Shown: in pieces, positions 8,174 to 17,319 of the stretch
Position numbering within the stretch: the first letter of the stretch is position 1
How the letters are laid out: the number at the start of each line of letters is the position of its first letter
Source: Solirubrobacter phytolaccae
Lineage (GTDB): Bacteria; Actinomycetota; Thermoleophilia; Solirubrobacterales; Solirubrobacteraceae
Assembly (NCBI RefSeq): GCF_027587195.1
Contig: NZ_JAPDDP010000056.1
Coordinates: 1-50,045 of the forward strand
Direction of reading: 5' to 3'
Length of the DNA: 50,045 nucleotides
Notes under the pieces: generated by a model
Seen by the model: only the letters and a program-made list of their open reading frames with translations
The model's database searches: none
Told to the model about the DNA's origin: nothing
Made by a program: the position numbers and the translations under genes

Positions 8174-8864
8174 GCAGCGCCGCGCCCAGCAGCACGCCGA
8201 TGCCGGTGACGGTGAGCGCCTTCTCGGGGGTGTCGCACTCGCCGACGGTGTCGCAGTCGGCCTGGCAGTCCCGCGCGTTGGCCGCGAACGTCTCGGGGTT
8301 CCAGCGCGTGGGCTGAAAGGCGGGCCCGGGCGGCGAGTCCTGCTCGATCGGGACGAAGCGGGAAGCGCGCGAGTCGCCCCACGGCGTGGCCTTCGTCATC
8401 CACGCCGGGCTGGTCCTGGTGATCTCGACCACGGGGGCGAACGTGGCGAGCCCGCGGCCGTCGGACTCGTCGTTGGGGTCGGGCCAGAGCCGGTCGCGGA
8501 TGCCCGCGTGGAAGTACGACGCGTGCGACCCGTGCGAGGCGTAGACCACGGGGCGGCCGTCGCGCAGCTCGATCTCCTCGCCCCCGCAGCGCTCCTGCCC
8601 CGAGTGCTGGGCGTAGACGGCCTCGACGATCCGCTGGTCCTCGACCCGGTACTGGACGAGCTCCCAGTCCCCCTCGTGCCGGCCGCTGCGGACGATGCCG
8701 CGATCCTGGTCCTGGTAGCGGTAGTACAGCCAGTACTGGCGCCACGTCCCGCCCTGCTCGGCGGGGACCGCGCGCGTGTACACCGCCGGGCGGGCACTGT
8801 CGACGGCGGTGAGCGGCGAGCGCTCTTGGGCGTCGTGGACGACGACGGGCGCGGTGTCCAGCAC
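8121..8864 (-). CDS. Uncharacterised Vps62-like protein with C-terminal membrane segment
   Basis: 247 residues from GTG 8864, the only possible start before an upstream in-frame stop. Residues ~5-150 (VVVHDAQERSPL, HEGDWELVQY, VVYASHGSHASYF) resemble the Vps62-related fold, recognised by general pattern rather than certainty. A Cys cluster (DCQADCDTVGEC) precedes one membrane helix near residues 218-236 and an Arg-rich end, so the C-terminus should be cytoplasmic. That topology needs an exported N-terminus, yet no signal peptide is visible; about 20 upstream codons are open but lack a start, so the true N-terminus may be damaged or unrecognised. It is tail-to-tail with map (53-base overlap) and lies in the usual infA position. 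Confidence 0.7.
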   Translation of the reverse strand: MLDTAPVVVHDAQERSPLTAVDSARPAVYTRAVPAEQGGTWRQYWLYYRYQDQDRGIVRSGRHEGDWELVQYRVEDQRIVEAVYAQHSGQERCGGEEIELRDGRPVVYASHGSHASYFHAGIRDRLWPDPNDESDGRGLATFAPVVEITRTSPAWMTKATPWGDSRASRFVPIEQDSPPGPAFQPTRWNPETFAANARDCQADCDTVGECDTPEKALTVTGIGVLLGAALLTLRRARRRRPPGDATA

Positions 8865-9038
8865 GGGCGAGGATGATGACGCGTCGAAGGCCTCTGCAGA
8901 ACTCCTCCCCGAAACGACACCGTCAGTGCGCTAACGTGATACGCCGCGCGCGTGAGACGGCGTGCGCAACCCCGACGGAACTGCCGAAATAGGCCGTTTG
9001 CAGGGCCTTAGCATGTGGACCGGACGCACCGGATGCTT

Positions 9039-9047
9039 TGCTATCCT
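9039..9047 (+). promoter_or_regulatory. Candidate extended -10 promoter for the rpmJ-truA operon
   Basis: TGCTATCCT at 9039-9047 is an extended -10 element (TGn plus TATCCT). No good -35 lies 16-18 bases upstream. A start near 9054 gives a leader of about 110 bases. It is needed because the upstream neighbour is on the opposite strand, so this ribosomal block cannot be read through from map. TAGCAT at 9009-9014 is a weaker alternative. Confidence 0.5.
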
Positions 9048-9061
9048 GCTCTGTCGCGCTC

Positions 9062-9143
9062 GAAGCCGGGAGGCTTCTGCGTGTGACCGCTCCGGGGGCA
9101 TGGTAGCGGTGGCCATCTCGGCCACCAGAGCCACCTCGTCTGG
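9062..9143 (+). promoter_or_regulatory. Structured 5' leader of rpmJ operon
   Basis: Three hairpins sit in the leader: GAAGCC-GGGA-GGCTTC (9062-9077), GTGGCC-ATCTC-GGCCAC (9109-9125), and CCAGA...TCTGG (9124-9143), whose left arm overlaps the end of the second, so the last two could be alternative folds. Ribosomal leaders often bind an r-protein (S4 does this in the E. coli alpha operon). rpsD is missing from this operon, so any ligand is unknown. The rest of 8865-9163 shows no gene; an IF-1 reading frame was looked for and not found. Confidence 0.35.
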
Positions 9144-9163
9144 GACATCAGCCGAAAGGGATC

Positions 9164-9277
9164 ATGAAGGTACGACCGTCGGTAAAGCCGATGTGCGAAA
9201 AGTGCAAGATCATCCGCCGCCACGGTCGGGTGCTCGTGATCTGCCAGAACCCGCGGCACAAGCAGCGGCAGGGGTAA
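9164..9277 (+). CDS. rpmJ: 50S ribosomal protein L36
   Basis: 37 residues, [20 protein letters not shown] then [17 protein letters not shown], a full match to L36. The zinc ribbon ligands are C11, C14, C27 and H32. L36 stabilises the 23S rRNA core near L6 and the sarcin-ricin region. The Shine-Dalgarno AAAGGG (9155-9160) lies three bases before the ATG. It opens the second ribosomal block and is followed after 12 bases by rpsM. Confidence 0.97.
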   Translation: MKVRPSVKPMCEKCKIIRRHGRVLVICQNPRHKQRQG

Positions 9278-9289
9278 GGGCGGTCACGC

Positions 9290-9673
9290 ATGGCACGCAT
9301 CGCAGGCATCAACATTCCGCTCAACAAGCGCGTTGAGATCGGGCTCACCTACATCTACGGGATCGGGCGCGCGACCTCGAACGACATCCTCACGGAACTC
9401 GGGATCGAGCAGGACCGCAAGGTTCGCGACCTCACCGACGACGAGGTGTCCAAGCTGCGCGACATCATCGACCGCGACTATGTGGTCGAGGGCGACCTCC
9501 GTCGTGAGCGCAGCCAGAACATCAAGCGCCTGATGGAGATCGGCTGCTACCGCGGCCTGCGCCATCGTCGCGGCCTGCCGGTGCGCGGCCAGAAGACCAA
9601 GACCAACGCCCGCACGCGCAAGGGTCCCAAGCGCATGCAGGTCGCCGGTAAGAAGAAGGCAGGTAAGAAGTAA
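9290..9673 (+). CDS. rpsM: 30S ribosomal protein S13
   Basis: 127 residues, beginning [24 protein letters not shown] and carrying the C-terminal [20 protein letters not shown] signature. S13 contacts P-site tRNA and forms inter-subunit bridges with L5. The Lys-rich tail is usual. The TAA stop overlaps the rpsK ATG by one base (TAATG). Confidence 0.98.
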   Translation: MARIAGINIPLNKRVEIGLTYIYGIGRATSNDILTELGIEQDRKVRDLTDDEVSKLRDIIDRDYVVEGDLRRERSQNIKRLMEIGCYRGLRHRRGLPVRGQKTKTNARTRKGPKRMQVAGKKKAGKK

Positions 9674-10068
9674 TGCCCGCTCCTCGCCGCCCCCAGCGTG
9701 GTCGCCGCAAGGTCAAGAAGAACGTCCCTGTCGGCCAGGCGCACATCAAGACGTCGTTCAACAACACGATCGTCGCCCTGACCGACCGCGAAGGCAACGT
9801 CATCGCCTGGGAGTCCGCCGGCGGTGCCGGGTTCAAGGGCTCGCGCAAGTCGACCCCCTTCGCTGCGCAGGTGACGGCTGACGCCGCCGCGCGCAAGGGC
9901 ATCGAGCAGGGCATGCAGAAGGTCGAGGTCTTCGTCAAGGGCCCCGGCTCTGGTCGTGAGACCGCGATCCGCTCGCTGCAGGCCGCCGGCCTCGAGGTCA
10001 CGGGCGTCAAGGACGTCACCCCGCAGGCCCACAACGGCTGCCGTCCCCGAAAGCGGCGACGCGTCTAA
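9673..10068 (+). CDS. rpsK: 30S ribosomal protein S11
   Basis: 131 residues. It holds [39 protein letters not shown] and the terminal [18 protein letters not shown] of S11, part of the 30S platform near the E site. It is coupled to rpsM by a one-base overlap. The stop TAA is followed in the same frame by a further open stretch (see 10075-10221). Confidence 0.98.
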   Translation: MPAPRRPQRGRRKVKKNVPVGQAHIKTSFNNTIVALTDREGNVIAWESAGGAGFKGSRKSTPFAAQVTADAAARKGIEQGMQKVEVFVKGPGSGRETAIRSLQAAGLEVTGVKDVTPQAHNGCRPRKRRRV

Positions 10069-10074
10069 CCCCAA

Positions 10075-10221
10075 GTGTGGCCCCCGAGCGACCAGGTGCG
10101 GGAGATCGACGTGATCGCAGACCACGACCTGCTCACCGCGAAGGTGCTGCGCCAGGCCGAGCGCGCGGACGACGCCGCGCCGGTCCAGGCGCGGCCCGTC
10201 GTGGGGCTCTACCCCCAGTAG
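10075..10221 (+). CDS. Small unrecognised ORF in the usual rpsD position
   Basis: 48 codons from GTG 10075, ending PVVGLYPQ. It lies between rpsK and rpoA, where most actinobacteria carry rpsD. Nearly every codon ends in G or C (GCA is the clear exception), which suggests coding. It is in the same frame as rpsK and six bases past its stop. No Shine-Dalgarno precedes GTG 10075. A better-placed start is GTG 10111, with CGGGAG six bases upstream, giving 36 residues that begin (M)IADHDLLTAKVLRQAERADD. The product is hydrophilic and probably helical. It does not match the S4 C-terminus I expect, so I do not call it an rpsD remnant. Confidence 0.45.
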   Translation: MWPPSDQVREIDVIADHDLLTAKVLRQAERADDAAPVQARPVVGLYPQ

Positions 10222-10290
10222 GCAAAGACTTCCCCACCCCCTTGGGCGCACAAACCGGTGACGCCAGGGCTTGCTCCCCACACGAGAACG

Positions 10291-10304
10291 AAGTTAGGAA
10301 ACTT
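10291..10304 (+). promoter_or_regulatory. Hairpin presenting the rpoA ribosome-binding site
   Basis: AAGTT-AGGA-AACTT at 10291-10304 is a perfect 5-bp hairpin whose four-base loop is the Shine-Dalgarno core AGGA, one base before the rpoA ATG at 10306. It could expose or modulate the site. Bases 10222-10290 hold no clear gene; GACTTCCCCACCCCCTTGGG there has no strong terminator structure. Confidence 0.4.
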
Positions 10305-10305
10305 G

Positions 10306-11292
10306 ATGCTCGACTTCCAGATCCCCCGGATCACGTCCGAATCGGTTGAGGAAAACCGCGGACAGTTCGTGGTTGAGCCGCTTGATCGCGGCTTCGGCTA
10401 CACGTTCGGGAACTCCCTGCGGCGCGTGCTGCTCGCCAGCCTGGCTGGTGCTGCCGTGACGTCGGTCCGGATCGAGGGGGTGGCGCACGAGTTCTCCACG
10501 ATCAAGGGCGTGACGGAGGACGTCACCGACATCGTCCTCAACCTCAAGGGCATCGTGTGCCGCATGCACTCGGACGCCACCGAGGTCGAGGCGCCCCTCG
10601 TCGTGACCGGTCCCGGCGAGATCACCGCGCGCGACATCGACCTGCCGTCCGGCGTCGAGATCCTCAACCCGGACGCGCACATCGCGACGCTCGACAAGAA
10701 GACCAAGCTCGAGCTCTACCTCACGATCGGCCGTGGCCGTGGCTACCGCCCCGCTGAGGAGAACAAGTCGCCCGATCAGCCGATCGGCGTCATTCCGATC
10801 GACTCGATCTTCAGCCCGGTCCGCCGCGTCGCGTACTCCGTCGAGCAGGCCCGCGTCGGCCAGCGCACGGACTTCGACAAGCTGACGCTGGACATCGAGA
10901 CCGACGGCTCGATCGACCCGCAGGCCGCCCTCCGCGAGGCCGCCGAGATCCTCATCTCGAGCCTCTCGATCTTCACGGACGAAGATCGCATCGAGGACCT
11001 GCGCCAGGGTCACGCGAACCTCCAGCTCGACAACGGCGGCGGCCCCGGCGGCAACGTGCTCGCTCCGGGCGGCCAGCGTGGCGGCGGCCCGATGGACGAC
11101 ATCCTCATCGAGGAGCTCGAGCTCGGCGTCCGTAGCTATAACTGCCTGAAGCGTGCCGGCATCCAGACCGTTGGCGACCTTGTGTCGAAGTCGGAGGGCG
11201 AGCTTGCCGCCATCCCGAACTTCGGCAAGAAGTCGATCGACGAGGTCATCGAGACCCTCTCGCAGCGGGGCCTGACGCTGCGCACCGACTGA
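10306..11292 (+). CDS. rpoA: DNA-directed RNA polymerase subunit alpha
   Basis: 328 residues. The N-terminal domain (1-~235) has RGFGYTFGNSLRRVLLASL and the assembly segments; the C-terminal domain (~265-328) has EELELGVRSYNCLKRAGIQT and IPNFGKKSIDEV for UP-element DNA and activator contact. The inter-domain linker (~240-262) is unusually Gly-rich (DNGGGPGGNVLAPGGQRGGG). The start is MLDFQIPRI at ATG 10306, with TTAGGAAA upstream; a longer frame from 10258 adds residues not found in alpha. It is followed by rplQ after four bases. Confidence 0.98.
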   Translation: MLDFQIPRITSESVEENRGQFVVEPLDRGFGYTFGNSLRRVLLASLAGAAVTSVRIEGVAHEFSTIKGVTEDVTDIVLNLKGIVCRMHSDATEVEAPLVVTGPGEITARDIDLPSGVEILNPDAHIATLDKKTKLELYLTIGRGRGYRPAEENKSPDQPIGVIPIDSIFSPVRRVAYSVEQARVGQRTDFDKLTLDIETDGSIDPQAALREAAEILISSLSIFTDEDRIEDLRQGHANLQLDNGGGPGGNVLAPGGQRGGGPMDDILIEELELGVRSYNCLKRAGIQTVGDLVSKSEGELAAIPNFGKKSIDEVIETLSQRGLTLRTD

Positions 11293-11296
11293 CATC

Positions 11297-11653
11297 ATGC
11301 GCCATCAGAAGACTCGCCATAAGCTCAGCCGCGACAGCGCGCACCGGAAGGCGCTGCTCGCCAACCTCTGCATCGAGGTCATCGACCACGAGCGGATCAA
11401 GACCACCGAGGCCAAGGCCAAGGCGGTCAAGCCCGAGATCGAGAAGCTGATCACCCTTGCGCGCAAGGGCGACATCCACGCTCGCCGTCAGGCGACGTCG
11501 ATCCTTCAGCATCCCGACAAGGGCGTGATCTACAAGCTCTTCGAGGAGATCGCCCCGCGTTACACGGAGCGGCCGGGTGGCTACACCCGCATCCTCAAGC
11601 TCGGCCCGAGGTCTTCGGACTCGACCGAGATGGTTTACATCGAGCTCGTCTGA
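11297..11653 (+). CDS. rplQ: 50S ribosomal protein L17
   Basis: 118 residues starting MRHQKTRHKLSRDSAHRKAL, the conserved L17 N-terminus, and ending with the GGYTRILKLGPRSSDSTEMV block. L17 lies near the tunnel exit. The order rpoA-rplQ-truA is conserved. Confidence 0.98.
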   Translation: MRHQKTRHKLSRDSAHRKALLANLCIEVIDHERIKTTEAKAKAVKPEIEKLITLARKGDIHARRQATSILQHPDKGVIYKLFEEIAPRYTERPGGYTRILKLGPRSSDSTEMVYIELV

Positions 11654-11654
11654 G

Positions 11655-12368
11655 CTGACCAGCAAGCTCACCCTTGCGTACGACGGCGGCCCGTTCGCCG
11701 GCTGGGCCATTCAGCCCGGCCTGCGGACCGTGGCCGCCGAAGTCGTTCACGCGCTCCAGGTCGTCCTACGCCAGCCGGTCGACCTGACCGTCGCCGGTCG
11801 CACCGACCGCGGCGTGCACGCGCTGGGCCAGGTGATCTCCTACCCCGGCCCGCTGCCCCGCCTGCGGAGCGTCAACGCCCTGCTGCCGCACGAGATCTCG
11901 GTCTACGAGGCCGAGGCGGTGCCCGACGACTTCTCGGCCCGCTACGACGCGCGGTCGCGCGCCTACGTCTACCGCGTGCTCGCCCGCTCCGCGCCCGACC
12001 CGTTCGAGCGTGGCCGCGCCCTGTGGTGGCCGTACCCGCTGGACTTCAGCGTGCTGGAGGCCTGCGCCGCCGCCCTGCCCGGCACGCACGACTTCACGGC
12101 GTTCACGCCCACCGACACCTATCACCAGCGGTTCGAGCGCACCGTGCTCAGCGCGAGCTGGACCCGCACCGGGCCGCTCCTGGAGTTCCGGATCGAGGCG
12201 CTGTCGTTCATGCGCAACATGAACCGGATCCTCGTCGGGACGATGCTCGAGGCTGCCCAGGGGCAGCGGGACGGGTTCGAGCGACTGCTCGAAGGCGCGC
12301 CGCGCTCGGCCGCGGGCCGGACGGCGCCTCCGCACGGGCTCTATCTCGAGCGCGTCCGCTACACGTAG
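11655..12368 (+). CDS. truA: tRNA pseudouridine(38-40) synthase TruA
   Basis: 237 residues if translation starts at CTG 11655, one base after the rplQ stop, giving (M)TSKLTLAYDGGPFAGWAIQ, the normal TruA beginning. The catalytic aspartate is in VAGRTDRGVHALGQV. TruA modifies uridines in the anticodon arm of many tRNAs. No ATG, GTG or TTG exists in frame near here; the nearest is GTG 11577, which overlaps rplQ by 77 bases and would add 26 low-complexity residues. A rare CTG start coupled to rplQ termination is therefore the best reading. The 3' end overlaps the convergent gene by 10 bases. Confidence 0.92.
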   Translation: MTSKLTLAYDGGPFAGWAIQPGLRTVAAEVVHALQVVLRQPVDLTVAGRTDRGVHALGQVISYPGPLPRLRSVNALLPHEISVYEAEAVPDDFSARYDARSRAYVYRVLARSAPDPFERGRALWWPYPLDFSVLEACAAALPGTHDFTAFTPTDTYHQRFERTVLSASWTRTGPLLEFRIEALSFMRNMNRILVGTMLEAAQGQRDGFERLLEGAPRSAAGRTAPPHGLYLERVRYT

Positions 12369-13351
12369 CTGACGGCGCGGTTCTTGCCGGTGCGCTTGGC
12401 CGCCCGTAGCGCCTCGTCGGCTTCCAGCAGCAGCTGCTGCGGCTCGGAGGGCCCGACGACCCAGCCCGCGCTGATGCGCACGATGTCGCCGTAGCGGATC
12501 TCGCTCATCAGCCGCTGGGCCAGCGTCTCCATCCCGGCGGCGTCGATGCCCGGCGCCAGGAGCGCGAACTCGTCACCGCCGAGGCGCGCGGGCAGATCCT
12601 GCTCGCGCGAGGAGGCGCGCAGCGCGTTGGCCACGAACACAAGCGCCCGGTCGCCGCCGGGGTGTCCATAGAGCGTGTTGATGCCCTTGAAGTCGTCGAC
12701 GTCCAGGGTGAGCAGCCCGACCTGGCCGTCGCCCGCGTCGAGCGCCTCGAGCAGCGCGCGCCGGTTCGCGAGCCCGGTCAGCGGATCCTCGCGCGCGAGC
12801 CGGTCGGCCTGCGCGCGCAGCTCGACCATCCCGCGCTTGCCCGTCAGCAGCAGGAACGCGAGCAGCCAGTAGCAGGGGATGAGGATCAGCAGCTCGCCCA
12901 GCAGGGCGTCGCGCATCGCCGCCGGGTCGTACATGAGCGGCAGCGCGTGGACCACGAGCGCGGCGGCGAAGTACGGCCACGCCTCGCGCGTAGAGAAGAA
13001 GTAGGCGGCGAAGATCAGGCACAGGGCGATCAGGAAGCGCGCCGGGGAGTCGACGCCGCCGGTGTCGTGGACGGCGATCGCGACGCACGCCATCCCGGTG
13101 CCCACCGCGGCGTGCATGGCCCAGCCGGGCACGGTGCGCCAGTCCATCCTCAGCGCCGCGTGCAGACCCCAGAAGAACGCCGTGATGCCGATCGGGAGCG
13201 TCGGCGTGATCACCGCGCCCTCCGCGCCCGGTAGGAGCGGGAGGATCGTCGTCAGCACCGCCCCGACCGCGAACATCCAGCCGACGATCCGTCCGGCGAG
13301 CGGGCGTTCATCGGAGACCGCGGTGCCGGTCAGATGGAGCAAGGCCTCCAT
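12359..13351 (-). CDS. Membrane diguanylate cyclase (GGDEF)
   Basis: 330 residues. Roughly residues 20-170 form five or six membrane helices, an integral sensor of no recognised type. The cytoplasmic domain begins ADRLAREDPLTGLANRRALL and has the active-site RLGGDEFALL (GGDEF at 258-262), so it should make cyclic di-GMP from GTP. An allosteric I-site RxxD (REQD, ~249-252) sits the canonical five residues before it, implying product inhibition. The start is ATG 13351; the reading frame continues further upstream but only as a shadow of the next gene. The 3' end overlaps truA. Confidence 0.93.
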   Translation of the reverse strand: MEALLHLTGTAVSDERPLAGRIVGWMFAVGAVLTTILPLLPGAEGAVITPTLPIGITAFFWGLHAALRMDWRTVPGWAMHAAVGTGMACVAIAVHDTGGVDSPARFLIALCLIFAAYFFSTREAWPYFAAALVVHALPLMYDPAAMRDALLGELLILIPCYWLLAFLLLTGKRGMVELRAQADRLAREDPLTGLANRRALLEALDAGDGQVGLLTLDVDDFKGINTLYGHPGGDRALVFVANALRASSREQDLPARLGGDEFALLAPGIDAAGMETLAQRLMSEIRYGDIVRISAGWVVGPSEPQQLLLEADEALRAAKRTGKNRAVSYV

Positions 13352-13391
13352 ATACCGGGTAATCGGCCGCGACCACGCGACCTCGCAGTCA

Positions 13392-14387
13392 TCACCGAGT
13401 AAACGACAGGCGCACGACCTCGGCGGCGGCCGTGAACACCAGGACGCCCGCGGCGGCCACGAGCGCGAGGTCGAGCGGGACCTCCGGCATCCACAGCAGC
13501 GCCGCGGCCAGGAGGACGAGCGCCGCGGCGCGCGCGAGCCGGCCGGGTGTGCCGCAGGGTGCGAGCGCCCGCGTGACCGGTCGCCGCCAGGCGCCGCGCG
13601 CACCGGGCTCGAGGACCGCCGCGGCGACCAGCCCGCCGGCGCCCAGGACGAGGCCCCACAGCCGCAGGTCACCCAGGAACGTGTCCCAGATCGTGCCCAC
13701 GACCACGTCGCCGTGGCTCGTGTCGAAGGTGGAGAGCACGACGGCACGGCCGATCGTCGTCGCGGCCACGAGCACGCCGCCGGTGACCGCGAGGGCGAGC
13801 GCGGCCCGGCGCGCGCCACGCCGCCGGTCGGGGGCGCGGAGGGCGGCGAGGATGAGCAGCGCGAGGCCGAGGACGATCGCCACGGGCGCGAGCGACGCCG
13901 CGCGGCGGGCGTCCGGCGCCAGCTCGACCAGGCCGCTCTCCACGCCACCTCCGCCTAGGTGGAAGAGGCTCGGGTCCTCCCGTGAGAGAAGTGCGAGCGC
14001 CCGGGAGCGCTCCGGCACGGCCGCGCGGATGTCCGCCGCGGCGCCGGGGAGCACGAGGTCGACCGAGCCGCCGCTGAAGAGCGCATGGTGCATGGCCTGG
14101 GTCCCGGCGCGGAAGTGCGCCGGGAACTGCGGGTCCTGGACAGCGTCGGCGACGGCGGCCTCGACGGTCGGACGCAGCTGGGCGAGGTCGGGCTCGTCCT
14201 CGATCGCACGACCGGCGAGCCGCAGGCCGATCTCGTCCTGGACCTCGTCCTGCGTGAGCACCGAGGCGGCGCGGTCGGCGAACGCCTGCTCGTCGAGCAC
14301 GACCGCGCGGCCGTAGAAGGCGAGCGCGCCGAGGACGAGCAGAGCGACCCCACCCGCGAGCAAACCGGCGCATGCTTTCCCCACCAT
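13392..14387 (-). CDS. Integral membrane protein of unknown function
   Basis: 331 residues from ATG 14387. One N-terminal helix (~8-30) is followed by an outside domain of about 120 residues (LDEQAFADRAASVLTQDEVQ, VDLVLPGAAADIRAAV), then about five helices from residue 165 to the end. No catalytic motif is visible. The extracytoplasmic stretch looks like proteins common in Solirubrobacterales genomes, but I cannot name a family. TAGGTT (14401-14396) lies eight bases before the ATG, a leaderless-type promoter. GTG 14393 is an alternative start. It may share a transcript with the cyclase gene 40 bases downstream. Confidence 0.85.
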   Translation of the reverse strand: MVGKACAGLLAGGVALLVLGALAFYGRAVVLDEQAFADRAASVLTQDEVQDEIGLRLAGRAIEDEPDLAQLRPTVEAAVADAVQDPQFPAHFRAGTQAMHHALFSGGSVDLVLPGAAADIRAAVPERSRALALLSREDPSLFHLGGGGVESGLVELAPDARRAASLAPVAIVLGLALLILAALRAPDRRRGARRAALALAVTGGVLVAATTIGRAVVLSTFDTSHGDVVVGTIWDTFLGDLRLWGLVLGAGGLVAAAVLEPGARGAWRRPVTRALAPCGTPGRLARAAALVLLAAALLWMPEVPLDLALVAAAGVLVFTAAAEVVRLSFTR

Positions 14388-14445
14388 GACCACTCAACCT
14401 AGGCGGCGCGAGGGGCTCAGGGCCTGGCCGTCCGTAGAGTCGTCG

Positions 14446-14451
14446 TATCCT
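14446..14451 (+). promoter_or_regulatory. -10 box of surE, leaderless type
   Basis: TATCCT ends seven bases before the surE GTG (14459), so transcription should begin at or beside the start codon. No Shine-Dalgarno is present. The 14388-14458 stretch is a divergent promoter region shared with the membrane protein gene. Confidence 0.55.
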
Positions 14452-14458
14452 CCGGCGC

Positions 14459-17258
<2,800 letters not shown>

Positions 17259-17319
17259 GCTCCCGACGTGGCTTCTGGCACGGACGCCACACGTCTCACC
17301 TGGAAGGAGTCTTTTGCGA

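Noticed and set aside
8865-9163. infA hidden between map and rpmJ
   Set aside because: No IF-1-like sequence was found in the + strand frames I read through; the region holds promoter and hairpins only.
10069-10305. Remnant of rpsD
   Set aside because: The small ORF's C-terminus does not resemble S4, and the space is too short. It is kept as an unrecognised ORF.
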